A stretch of 6,929 bases of DNA from Actinomycetes bacterium (GCA_031268615.1 JAIRWZ010000063.1:1-6929); one strand, 5' to 3'. Positions 1 to 6,733 are shown, numbered from the stretch's first letter. Translations and numbers: made by a program. Notes: generated by a model from the letters alone, not told the origin.

Positions 1-810
1 ATGAGACACACTGCCCAGCACCAGCTTTGCCAAAGCGCCACGACCGCGAACTCCCAGCACCACGCCCGACGAGGCGGACTCGGCAATCTCACTCAGGATT
101 TCATCATGGACGCTCTCGCCTATTCTAACTACCGGCGTCGCGGAAATGCCGATGTCTTCCAGCATTGAGCCAAAGGCGGACAGACGAAAGGTGTTTTCTT
201 CAATGGCACGCCGGCGCGCATCCTCGCTGCTCAAATGCTTGGGGTCCAGGACATGCAGCAGACGTACCTCGCCGACCGCGTCGGCCTCAAAGCGCGTGCA
301 TTGCAAGACGGCACGGGCGCTGGGCGCGGAGTAATCGACGGGGACGACCAGCGACTTTGACCATTCCAACGAGAGCTGTTTGGGGTCGCGCGAGGCTGCC
401 AAAATGTCGTCGCGCACCAGCAAAGTCGCCACTTTTTGGCGATAGACCACCGAGTCCGAGGTCGAGCCTTCGAAGAAACGCCGGGGCGCCGCCTTGCGAG
501 TCAGACCCATGACCACCACGTCAACGTTATCCTGCGCCGCGACCCGCAAGATTTCGTGCGTGCGCTCTCCTGTTTCTATCCGGGTGGTGACTTCAATGCC
601 GCTGGCGCGCAGGGGCGCCGACAGCTTGTCCAGACGCTCGTAGCCTTCCTCCATGGCACGGGCAAGCACCGGACTTTCCATGCCGGAGGTGTCGATGACG
701 TGCAGCAAAATGCACTTGACAATACCCCGTTCGCGCGTACCGGCACAAAATTCCATGATCATCGGCGCGTACTGGTCAAAGTCGGTGGGAATCAACAGTG
801 TTCGTTTCAT
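1..810 (-). CDS. Tandem-domain universal stress protein (UspA family), 3' end cut by window edge
   Basis: The frame runs without a stop from ATG at 810 to base 1, giving 270 residues; the end of the protein lies outside the window. It has two Usp domains: residues about 1-134 (starts MKRTLLIPTDFD) and about 162-270 (SLVVPVDYSAPS). The second carries a complete ATP-binding signature G-2X-G-9X-G-S (G253, G256, G266, S267). In the first, the second glycine is Arg (G102, R105, G115, S116), so it may bind nucleotide poorly. Family knowledge: Usp proteins are cytoplasmic, often dimeric, and linked to survival under stress; their exact activity is usually unknown. Judged by the family, perhaps 15-25 residues are missing. 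The start overlaps the carA stop by 4 bp (ATGA), and a GGAGG at 821-825 within the last carA codons serves as ribosome binding site, so translation is probably coupled to carA. No signal peptide or membrane segment is seen. Confidence 0.9.
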   Translation of the reverse strand, partial: MKRTLLIPTDFDQYAPMIMEFCAGTRERGIVKCILLHVIDTSGMESPVLARAMEEGYERLDKLSAPLRASGIEVTTRIETGERTHEILRVAAQDNVDVVVMGLTRKAAPRRFFEGSTSDSVVYRQKVATLLVRDDILAASRDPKQLSLEWSKSLVVPVDYSAPSARAVLQCTRFEADAVGEVRLLHVLDPKHLSSEDARRRAIEENTFRLSAFGSMLEDIGISATPVVRIGESVHDEILSEIAESASSGVVLGVRGRGALAKLVLGSVSH

Positions 811-1985
811 TGTGTATACTCCTCCATTAGCCGCGTAAACTCGGTGAATACGTAGTGCGCATCGTGGGGGCCAGGCGCGGCCTCCGGATGATACTGTACC
901 GAAAAAGCAGGGGCTGTGCGCAAACGAATACCTTCTACGGTCTGATCGTTCAGGTTAAGGTGCGTCAGTTCGATGTCGCGCGTACCGTCCAAATCGACCG
1001 CAAAGCCATGGTTTTGCGCCGTAATTTCAACGCGTCCGGTTGGCAAGTACATGACGGGATGGTTGCCGCCGCGATGACCAAACTTTAATTTGTAGGTTTT
1101 CGCCCCTGCCGCCAGTGACAGGATTTGGTGGCCCAGACAAATACCGAAGAGGGGACGTCTGCCAATGAGCTGGCGTACCGTCCGACACAGATAGTCCACC
1201 GCGTCGGGGTCTCCCGGTCCGTTCGCCAGAAAAATGCCATCAGGATGTTGTGCCAGCACATCCTCGGCAGAGGTGGTGGGCGGCACGACGTGTACGCTGC
1301 AACCACAGCTACGCAGGTTGCGCAGGATGTCGTATTTGATACCCGTGTCAAACGCCACCACCCGAAACCGCGCCGTGGGGGTTTCGGTATCATCCTGGGA
1401 ACTGACCGGAGATACGTAGGGACAGCTTTCCGACCACAGGTCGGATTGCTGTCCTCCACGGACGCCTTCCAGAAAATCGTAAGGCCTGTCACAGGCGACT
1501 GTAGCTGCCAGATCGCGCCCGACCAGTCCCGGCTCTGCGCGCGCGGCGGCCAGCAGTGTCTCCCGGTCGCTACATTCGGTGGAGATGACCGCATTCACCG
1601 CACCCCTGTCGCGCAAATGACGCACGATGGCGCGGGTGTCGATACCTTCAATCGCGACCACCCCCTGTGCGCGCAGGTAGTCGGGCAGCGATCCCTGACT
1701 GCGCCAGTTCGAAGGCTCGTGGCACATTTCGCGCACCACCAGTCCCCGGGCAAACACACCCCGGGACTGAGAATCCTCATCACAGACCCCGTAATTGCCC
1801 ATCTGCGGCGCGGTCATCGTGATTATCTGTCCACCGTAACTGGGGTCGGTCACTATTTCCTGATAGCCCGACATCGACGTATTAAAGCACAGTTCACCCC
1901 CAGCCTGACCTTCCGCGCCACAGGCACGCCCCACAAAAAACAGGCCATCGGCCGTAGCCAGATACGCTGGTTTAGACAACGACAC
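807..1985 (-). CDS. carA: Carbamoyl phosphate synthetase small (glutaminase) subunit
   Basis: CarA hydrolyses glutamine and passes ammonia to CarB, which makes carbamoyl phosphate for pyrimidines and arginine. The 392 residues match the usual family length (about 360-390). Residues about 5-140 form the CarA-specific N-terminal domain (FNTSMSGYQEIVTDPSY at 34-50). Residues about 207-385 form a class I glutamine amidotransferase domain: oxyanion-hole region ANGPGDPD (254-261), nucleophile Cys283 in GICLGHQ, and the partners His366 and Glu368 in HPE. All catalytic residues are intact. The start is ambiguous. GTG at 1985 is given here, but its purine-rich GAGGGG lies only a base or so upstream; TTG at 1979 has the same motif 7 nt away and would begin MSKPAYLA, as many CarA proteins do. 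Either start overlaps the end of pyrC. No carB follows directly; a usp gene does. Confidence 0.97.
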   Translation of the reverse strand: MSLSKPAYLATADGLFFVGRACGAEGQAGGELCFNTSMSGYQEIVTDPSYGGQIITMTAPQMGNYGVCDEDSQSRGVFARGLVVREMCHEPSNWRSQGSLPDYLRAQGVVAIEGIDTRAIVRHLRDRGAVNAVISTECSDRETLLAAARAEPGLVGRDLAATVACDRPYDFLEGVRGGQQSDLWSESCPYVSPVSSQDDTETPTARFRVVAFDTGIKYDILRNLRSCGCSVHVVPPTTSAEDVLAQHPDGIFLANGPGDPDAVDYLCRTVRQLIGRRPLFGICLGHQILSLAAGAKTYKLKFGHRGGNHPVMYLPTGRVEITAQNHGFAVDLDGTRDIELTHLNLNDQTVEGIRLRTAPAFSVQYHPEAAPGPHDAHYVFTEFTRLMEEYTQ

Positions 1986-3291
1986 ACCCCTCTTTCAACA
2001 CCCTCTGGCCGCCGACGATGACCTCGGTGGCCAGGCCCCGCACACCCCAGCCAAGAAACGCGCTGTTCTTCGACTTGCCCACCAGCCAGTCCTTCGTGAC
2101 CTTTGTCTTTGCAGCCGGGTCAAACACCGTCAGGTCAGCTACGCTGCCTGCCGCCAGACTGACCGGCTCCAGCCCCAGAATGCGGCGCGGCGCCACTGCC
2201 ACACGCTGCACAAAGTCGCTCCAGGACAACCGCTCCGCAGCCACCAGCTCTCCCAATACCAGCGGCAGCGCGGTCTCCAGTCCGACGGTGCCAAATTGTG
2301 CCAGCTCAAATTCCAGTTCTTTTTCCTGGGGCGCGTGCGGCGCATGATCGCTCGCCAACGCGTCAATAGTGCCGTCCAGAAAGGCTTCCAGCACCGCTAC
2401 CCGGTCGGCCTCGCTGCGCAATGGCGGAGCCATCTTCAGGTTCGTGTTATAGCGCACATCCAGAGCGTCTTCGTTCAAAAACAGGTGGTGCGGCGTAGCT
2501 TCCGCGGTCACCGCTACGTCCCCTGCCGCCTTCGCCTCACGGATTGCCGCGACCGCACCGGCCGTCGAGACATGGCAGATATGCAGCCGCGCTCCAGTCA
2601 GCCTCGCCAGGGCAATATCGCGGCGCACCGCCAGCTCTTCGGCCAACGCTGGCTGCCCCGGCAAGCCCAGCCGCGTGGACACCAGACCCTCGTTGACGAC
2701 ACCGCCGTCCGCCAGCTTCTCGTCCTCGGCATGCGCCAGCACCACTTTGTCGAACACCAGCGCATACTGCAGGGCACGGCGCATCATCAGCGGATTTTGT
2801 ATGCCGTGCCCGTCGTCGCTGAACCCGACGGCTCCAGCGGCCACCATGTCAGCCATCTCTGCCAGCTGTTCGCCGCGCAGACCCCGCGTCAGCGCGCCAT
2901 ACACGTAGACCCGCACCAGCCCGGTCGCGTCCGCCTTATTCAGCACCGACCGCACCTGCGCGCCGTCATCAACAACCGGATGGGTATTGGCCATGACGCC
3001 CACGCCCGTCCAACCACCGTGCGCTGCCGCGCGCGTCCCGCTCTCAATCGTCTCTTTGTACTCCTGCCCCGGCTCGCGCAAGTGTACGTGCAAATCCACC
3101 GGACCGGGCACCACCACCCTGCCACCGACCTCTAATATCTCGGCATCTGGGGCGTCAATCGCGGTATCAACGGCGGCAATGCTGCCGTCCGTGATTAAAA
3201 TATCAGCGAGTACGTCCAGACCTGCCTGTGGGTCAACGCAGCGGGCTCCTTTCAGCAGCAGCTTTCCCTTAGCGGGCTGCAGTCGCGACAT
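1972..3291 (-). CDS. pyrC: Dihydroorotase, class I
   Basis: PyrC cyclises N-carbamoyl-aspartate to dihydroorotate, the third step of UMP synthesis, in the cytoplasm. The protein has 439 residues from ATG 3291, typical of class I bacterial dihydroorotases (about 420-450) and much longer than the E. coli class II type. It is an amidohydrolase TIM barrel. Visible metal and substrate residues: HVHLREPG with H68, H70 and R72; SDDG (about 158-161) with the class I bridging Asp; H187 in LAHAED; H240 in ICHVST; and catalytic D315 in ASDHAPH. All are intact. I chose ATG 3291 because GGAGGTGA lies 5 nt upstream; an in-frame GTG at 3300 has no usable spacing. The gene begins 23 bp inside the end of pyrB, and its own last codons contain the carA start, so it sits in a tightly packed operon. 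Confidence 0.97.
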   Translation of the reverse strand: MSRLQPAKGKLLLKGARCVDPQAGLDVLADILITDGSIAAVDTAIDAPDAEILEVGGRVVVPGPVDLHVHLREPGQEYKETIESGTRAAAHGGWTGVGVMANTHPVVDDGAQVRSVLNKADATGLVRVYVYGALTRGLRGEQLAEMADMVAAGAVGFSDDGHGIQNPLMMRRALQYALVFDKVVLAHAEDEKLADGGVVNEGLVSTRLGLPGQPALAEELAVRRDIALARLTGARLHICHVSTAGAVAAIREAKAAGDVAVTAEATPHHLFLNEDALDVRYNTNLKMAPPLRSEADRVAVLEAFLDGTIDALASDHAPHAPQEKELEFELAQFGTVGLETALPLVLGELVAAERLSWSDFVQRVAVAPRRILGLEPVSLAAGSVADLTVFDPAAKTKVTKDWLVGKSKNSAFLGWGVRGLATEVIVGGQRVLKEGCVVV

Positions 3292-4219
3292 CTCCCTCAC
3301 CTCCCAACATCTGATACATCACGGCCATGCGCACAGCAACACCGGCGTTGACCTGATCCAATACTAACGACCGCGAGTCCGCAATGACTTCCGGCGTGAT
3401 TTCCACGCCCCGATTCATCGGACCGGGATGCATAATGATAGCGTCCGGCTTCATCAAATTGTCCATCCGCCACTGATTCATGCCATACACCGTCGCATAT
3501 TCCCTTAGCGATGGCACGCTCAGACCCTGGGCGCGCTCACCCTGAATACGCAGTAAATACACCACGTCCAAATCGGGCAGCGCTTCATCCAGCGAATGCG
3601 AGACTTCGGCTCCCAACGCTTCAGGCACATCGGGTTGGTAGGACGGCGGAGCGATACATATCGGCCGCGCACCCATCATCTTCAGCGCCGGCGCCAGCGA
3701 CCCGGCCACGCGACTGTGGTAAATGTCACCGACAATGCCAACGGTCAGTCCTGCGATTCGTCCCTTTGCTTCCTGTATGGTGAACAGGTCCAATAGTGTT
3801 TGAGTCGGATGCTGATGAATGCCATCGCCACCGTTGATGATATGCGCATCCATCGCTTCGGCCAAAATCCAGGGGCTGCCACCGTAGCGGTGCCGCACAA
3901 TAACCATGTCGATTTTCATCGCGTCAAAGGTTTCTGCCGTGTCCAGCAGGGATTCGCCCTTCACGGTTGCTGATGAAGAGGCGGAAAAGTTCAGGCTATC
4001 GGCAGAGAGGCGTTTCTCGGCCAGCTCAAAGGATGAACGCGTGCGGGTGGACGGCTCCAGAAACATATTGATAATCGTGCGGCCACGCAGCGTTGGCAGT
4101 TTCTTGATGGTGCGGGTATTTATTTCTTTAAAGGTCGCCGCATTTTCCAACACACTATATATCTCGTCAACGGTCAGGTCCTCGATACGAATGAGATGTT
4201 TGCTTGCGATTCCTGCCAT
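3269..4219 (-). CDS. pyrB: Aspartate carbamoyltransferase catalytic chain
   Basis: PyrB joins carbamoyl phosphate to aspartate, the committed step of pyrimidine synthesis. From ATG 4219 it has 316 residues, normal for the catalytic chain. In that numbering the carbamoyl phosphate site is STRTR (57-61), the mobile loop Lys is in SSATVKGESL (82-91, K87), the active-site His is in HPTQTLLDLF (137-146), GDIYHSRVAGS (164-174) opens the aspartate domain, and HPGPMNRGVEI (264-274) carries the second-domain substrate loop. Nothing essential is missing. A GTG at 4231 would add four residues and overlap the pyrR stop by 4 bp (GTGA), but its GGGGG lies almost on the start; the ATG has GGGAG about 11 nt upstream. 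Neither start is certain. No pyrI regulatory chain is adjacent, so a simple trimer controlled at the gene level by PyrR is likely (inference). Confidence 0.96.
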   Translation of the reverse strand: MAGIASKHLIRIEDLTVDEIYSVLENAATFKEINTRTIKKLPTLRGRTIINMFLEPSTRTRSSFELAEKRLSADSLNFSASSSATVKGESLLDTAETFDAMKIDMVIVRHRYGGSPWILAEAMDAHIINGGDGIHQHPTQTLLDLFTIQEAKGRIAGLTVGIVGDIYHSRVAGSLAPALKMMGARPICIAPPSYQPDVPEALGAEVSHSLDEALPDLDVVYLLRIQGERAQGLSVPSLREYATVYGMNQWRMDNLMKPDAIIMHPGPMNRGVEITPEVIADSRSLVLDQVNAGVAVRMAVMYQMLGGEGDVATAAR

Positions 4220-4227
4220 GGGCGCAC

Positions 4228-4815
4228 TCACTCCCCCTTCGTCGTGTCTGCGACGGCTGGCGGCGATGATGCCGCCGGGTCGGACACAATGGTGACCGAG
4301 GTATCGCCGTCTACCGCGCGCATGTGAACCCGCACTTGCTCGCCGTACGACGAGGGAACATTTTTGCCAACGTAGTCCGCGCGGATGGGCAGCTCGCGGT
4401 GACCGCGGTCCACCAACACGGCCAGTTGAATCGCGCGAGGCCTGCCAAAGTCGATGACCGCGTCCATCGCCGCGCGAATCGTGCGACCGGTAAACAGGAC
4501 GTCGTCGACCAGAATAATGGTCTTGTCCTCAACGCTGAAAGGGATGTCGCTGCGGTGCAGGACGGGGCTCAGTTTAGTCGCCACGTCGTCGCGATAGAGC
4601 GAGATGTCCAGCGTGCCGACGGGGACGTCTACCCCTTCGATTGACGCGATGTTTTCGGCGATTTGTGCGGCAATCAGGTTACCGCGGGTGATGATACCGA
4701 CAATGCCGATGTCGGCAGCGCCTCCGTTTGCCTCCAGGATTTCATGCGAGATGCGCATAAGACTGCGCGACACGTCAGACTGATCCATGACGGTCGCCTT
4801 GACAACTTCTGGCAT
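4228..4815 (-). CDS. pyrR: PyrR bifunctional regulator / uracil phosphoribosyltransferase
   Basis: PyrR binds pyr leader RNA when UMP or UTP is high and lowers operon expression; many members also convert uracil and PRPP to UMP. The protein is 195 residues from ATG 4815, slightly longer than the B. subtilis type (about 180), the excess being a Ser/Pro/Ala-rich C-terminal tail (DPAASSPPAVADTTKGE). The PRPP-binding signature VDDVLFTGRT is at 103-112 and the PyrR-typical DRGHRELPIRAD at 136-147, followed by YVGKNVPSS. I chose this start because AGGAG lies at 4822-4826, 6 nt upstream; an in-frame TTG at 4851 has no such site and lies within the leader hairpins. The gene is first in the operon, directly behind a leader that contains a PyrR-binding loop, so it very likely regulates itself and pyrBC-carA. 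Confidence 0.96.
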   Translation of the reverse strand: MPEVVKATVMDQSDVSRSLMRISHEILEANGGAADIGIVGIITRGNLIAAQIAENIASIEGVDVPVGTLDISLYRDDVATKLSPVLHRSDIPFSVEDKTIILVDDVLFTGRTIRAAMDAVIDFGRPRAIQLAVLVDRGHRELPIRADYVGKNVPSSYGEQVRVHMRAVDGDTSVTIVSDPAASSPPAVADTTKGE

Positions 4816-4823
4816 ACCCGGCT

Positions 4824-4914
4824 CCTTTCCTCTGTCTTCATCAGACAGCAAATCTGCCCAAGCGCGTCAGGCAAGGGCAGCGGAAAAGTAAGCTGTTTTC
4901 TTTGTCCTTACCCG
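4824..4914 (-). promoter_or_regulatory. Alternative-pairing leader (attenuator or ribosome-site sequestering switch)
   Basis: Two exclusive states can be drawn. In the 'on' state, 4906-4914 (the 3' arm of the PyrR loop) pairs with 4868-4876 over 9 bp, two of them G-U. In the 'off' state, hairpin A forms (CUGCCC 4875-4880 with GGGCAG 4854-4859, plus two GC pairs beyond a U-U mismatch pair). Hairpin B (CUGUCU 4843-4848 with AGACAG 4832-4837) stacks next to it, and CUUUUCC 4882-4888 can pair with GGAAAGG 4824-4830, closing a three-way junction over the ribosome binding site. Hairpin A is followed only by AUUUG, a poor U-tract, so control of translation seems at least as likely as termination. 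The pairings are read directly; the mechanism is inferred. Confidence 0.55.
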
Positions 4915-4928
4915 CCTCACAGGACGTG
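4903..4928 (-). promoter_or_regulatory. PyrR-binding loop (anti-antiterminator) in the pyr leader
   Basis: The leader RNA holds GUCC-UGUGAGGC-GGGU-AAGGAC (4925 down to 4904). GUCC (4922-4925) pairs with GGAC (4904-4907), closing a loop that has the GNGAGGC...AAGG pattern of PyrR binding sites in Bacillus and mycobacteria, as I recall the consensus. Its place between promoter and pyrR strongly supports the call. Binding of PyrR-UMP would stabilise this hairpin and keep its 3' arm from pairing downstream. Confidence 0.8.
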
Positions 4929-4946
4929 GTTATAAGGTCGGGAACC

Positions 4947-4974
4947 ACTATACCACAGGACGTGAAGTTGTCCA
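4947..4974 (-). promoter_or_regulatory. Sigma-70-type promoter of the pyr operon
   Basis: On the minus strand the -35 box TGGACA (4969-4974; 5/6 to consensus) and the -10 box TATAGT (4947-4952; 5/6) are separated by 16 bp. The -10 is preceded by TGG, an extended -10 motif, which can compensate for a short spacer. The start of transcription is expected near 4940, leaving a leader of about 125 nt before pyrR. This is a sequence match only. Confidence 0.7.
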
Positions 4975-5060
4975 CCCCCTATATCTGGAGGTTGTCGCCA
5001 GGCAGATTTGGGGGAGGATTGGCAGACTAAGTGCAGGATTGAAACTCCCGGCTTAACAAT
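4975..5060. other. Non-coding spacer between pyr promoter and IS end
   Basis: No gene is visible. It contains a purine-rich stretch (GGGGGAGG near 5009-5016) and a TGCAGGATTGA motif at 5032-5042 that recurs at 5126-5136. The IS end lies about 86 bp upstream of the pyr -35 box, so the promoter itself is undamaged. Confidence 0.5.
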
Positions 5061-5082
5061 CTGCATTTACTCCGGTAAGGTA
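5061..5082 (+). repeat. Candidate left terminal inverted repeat of the IS
   Basis: It matches the reverse complement of 6734-6755 at 20 of 22 positions; the two differences are transitions. Its first nine bases are also complementary to 5122-5130. Confidence 0.6.
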
Positions 5083-5130
5083 GATGTTACACGGTCCGCA
5101 TCCGTCGGTAACTTCTCACGCTAAATGCAG
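5061..5130. repeat. 70-bp stem-loop repeat, copy 1
   Basis: Outer arms CTGCATTTA (5061-5069) and TAAATGCAG (5122-5130) are perfectly complementary. Inside, GTTAC (5086-5090) pairs with GTAAC (5108-5112), and ACGG (5091-5094) with CCGT (5102-5105) around the loop TCCGCAT. The 16-bp apex ACGGTCCGCATCCGTC recurs exactly at 6791-6806. Its left arm coincides with the candidate IS end. Function unknown. Confidence 0.6.
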
Positions 5131-5175
5131 GATTGACTGTGATGCTTGACTAATCAAAGAAAACACAGGTTAAGA

Positions 5176-5209
5176 ACTACTTTGTATGCATAGATTTAAC
5201 AAAAGTAGT
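5176..5209. repeat. Inverted repeat downstream of the transposase
   Basis: ACTACTTTGT (5176-5185) is complementary to 5199-5209 with one bulged base, around an AT-rich loop holding ATGCAT. On the minus strand it is followed by a U-rich but interrupted stretch, so it might weakly terminate transposase transcripts; it could equally be a structural part of the IS end. The rest of 5131-5357 shows no gene. Confidence 0.4.
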
Positions 5210-5357
5210 CGTGTGTCAGCCCTTTACAGGGTCTGTCGAATGTTTTAAGACGTGCAGATATGCCCCGCATCACTTGGTCTTTTTAAACATAATGCAGGTA
5301 TTAAAATCTCAGCCTGATGGCTTATCTTTTGCGGCAGTCTTTTCGGTCAGTTACGGT

Positions 5358-6662
5358 TTAGCTCAAAAGGTCAGGGCGAAGGCGTACTTTCTTTGTTGGC
5401 ACAACGCTAATCCCTAATTCACGCAGTATGCTTTTCGGCAAGATGTCACCTATCTTCTCCAGACTTGAGCAGCCAAGGCTTGCTCTTGGATAGGAGTTGA
5501 TGTGGGAGCAAAGCGTTGACACTTGCCGGTGAGAGACCTTCTCAAAACTTTGCCCCTTAGGCAACACTCTTCTGATGAGGGTATGAGCCAGCTCCACGTG
5601 CGGTTTCTGCCAACTGGAATACGGATCACAGTAATACAGGTCACACCTCTTTGCACTTGAGAGAGTCGAGGCCTCAATACCTTCCGCATCCCCAAATTCT
5701 GTCCCATTATCGGTCAAGATAATGCCAAAGATACTTTTGAAAGTGTAGCCGGCATCCTCACAAAGCACTTCCAGATAGTCAAGTATCGCGCTGACACATT
5801 CCTGACTGCCTTGGGCAATCTTGAAGACGAGCAACAGATTTGTCTGGCGATGGCAAAGGGTTAAAAATCGGCAGCAATCTTTCTTTGAGCCGCATACCGT
5901 ATCCATCTCCCAGGCAGATGCTTTCTCTCTTTCAGAAAGAGCCTCAAAGTCGCTGTAGCTTCGGCCATCCTCTTTGTGACGGGTAAAGCGCTTCTTTGAC
6001 TTTTTGCGCACTTTACGCTTTGGAGCAGAAAGTAAGTCAAGACGTATAGCGCTCAGTCCTCCTCTGTCAATGTAGCGCCTCAAAGTAGGAGCAGACACAG
6101 GAATCCTGTCTTGAAAGGCCGCCACAATAGCTTCCGGTGACATTTTGTTATCACGCAGAAGTGGAGTGATAAGACTGTCAAGCTCTCCCATTTCACTTTC
6201 GGTCAAAGTAAGCCCTTGCCTTGATACGCTCTTTTCTTTCTCGGCCTTTACTTGCGCGATAGCAGGATGATACTTGTAGCGTTCAAGCCAGCACTTACGG
6301 CTTTTGTAAGCTGGGCAACCGTTACACACATAGGGCCAGCGGCTGATACGTCTACAGACATCCTTTTCAAAGGCAAGACAAAACCTTGTGCAGTTTTCTT
6401 TTCTGCAGTTCTTGCAGAGGGGCTTTCGACACCAGTCACCACAAAGCCGGCTAAACTCACATTCAAAGAAGTGGGTGCAGAGGTTAGGGCGGTTAAAGGT
6501 TCTTCTCCCCTCAAAGGAGCGATACTTCTTGACCTCACGCGACAGTGAGGTCGGATTCTTTCCTAGAGATGAAGCTATTTCTCCCAATGTATCTCCGTTA
6601 ACTATTCCTTCTAAAATCGTGTCTCTGTCTTGTCTTGTCAGGTGATAAAATGAACGACGCAT
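5358..6662 (-). CDS. IS30-family transposase
   Basis: This DDE transposase would cut and join the ends of the surrounding element. From ATG 6660-6662 it has 434 residues; AGGAGGT lies 7 nt upstream, which decides this start over an in-frame one at 6716. The N-terminus has a helix-turn-helix (TLGEIASSLGKNPTSLSREV, about 25-44) expected to bind the IS ends. Residues 62-124 contain 12 cysteines, a region seen in one IS30 subgroup and possibly metal-binding. The catalytic triad appears to be D254 (WEMDTVCG), D318 (LTDNGTEF) and E357 (WQKPHVE), followed by the family's IRRVLPKG block (363-370). There is no frameshift or stop, so it may be active. The usual N-x-N after the glutamate is replaced by LAH, seen in shorter IS30 branches too. 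It is transcribed towards the pyr operon. Confidence 0.93.
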   Translation of the reverse strand: MRRSFYHLTRQDRDTILEGIVNGDTLGEIASSLGKNPTSLSREVKKYRSFEGRRTFNRPNLCTHFFECEFSRLCGDWCRKPLCKNCRKENCTRFCLAFEKDVCRRISRWPYVCNGCPAYKSRKCWLERYKYHPAIAQVKAEKEKSVSRQGLTLTESEMGELDSLITPLLRDNKMSPEAIVAAFQDRIPVSAPTLRRYIDRGGLSAIRLDLLSAPKRKVRKKSKKRFTRHKEDGRSYSDFEALSEREKASAWEMDTVCGSKKDCCRFLTLCHRQTNLLLVFKIAQGSQECVSAILDYLEVLCEDAGYTFKSIFGIILTDNGTEFGDAEGIEASTLSSAKRCDLYYCDPYSSWQKPHVELAHTLIRRVLPKGQSFEKVSHRQVSTLCSHINSYPRASLGCSSLEKIGDILPKSILRELGISVVPTKKVRLRPDLLS

Positions 6663-6669
6663 TTGGTTT

Positions 6670-6732
6670 ACCTCCTTTGCGTCTTTGGTTGACTGCCGCT
6701 CAAGCATTATCACCACAGGCGTAATAGGAGGT
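6670..6732 (-). promoter_or_regulatory. Hairpin that could mask the transposase ribosome binding site
   Basis: On minus-strand RNA, ACCUCCU (6726-6732) is a perfect complement of the transposase Shine-Dalgarno AGGAGGU (6670-6676), with weaker pairing continuing inwards. A candidate -10 box GATAAT (6706-6711) lies between the arms; I find no convincing -35. If that box is used, native transcripts lack the upstream arm and are translated, while transcripts entering from outside would be silenced. Confidence 0.45.
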
Positions 6733-6733
6733 T

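Noticed and set aside
1125..2021. Long plus-strand open frame opposite carA
   Set aside because: It mirrors the well-supported carA gene; no recognisable family and an Arg/His-rich composition typical of an antisense shadow.
2296..3135. Long plus-strand open frame opposite pyrC
   Set aside because: Shadow of pyrC in GC-rich DNA; no ribosome binding site and no recognisable motif.
4839..4841. Out-of-frame ATG in the pyrR leader as a leader-peptide start
   Set aside because: It lies in the loop of hairpin B without a ribosome binding site, and its frame continues deep into pyrR without features.
4849..5010. Inverted 10-mer GGCAGATTTG (leader minus strand at 4849-4858; plus strand at 5001-5010)
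   Set aside because: Far apart, lies across the promoter, and fits no structure; likely chance.
5034..5045. ATTGAAAC, resembling the 3' end of many CRISPR repeats
   Set aside because: Only one copy; the partial repeats nearby are unevenly spaced (92 bp and more) and there are no spacers of uniform length.
5211..5417. 68-codon plus-strand frame overlapping the transposase end
   Set aside because: No ribosome binding site, no recognisable motif, and it runs into the transposase gene on the other strand.
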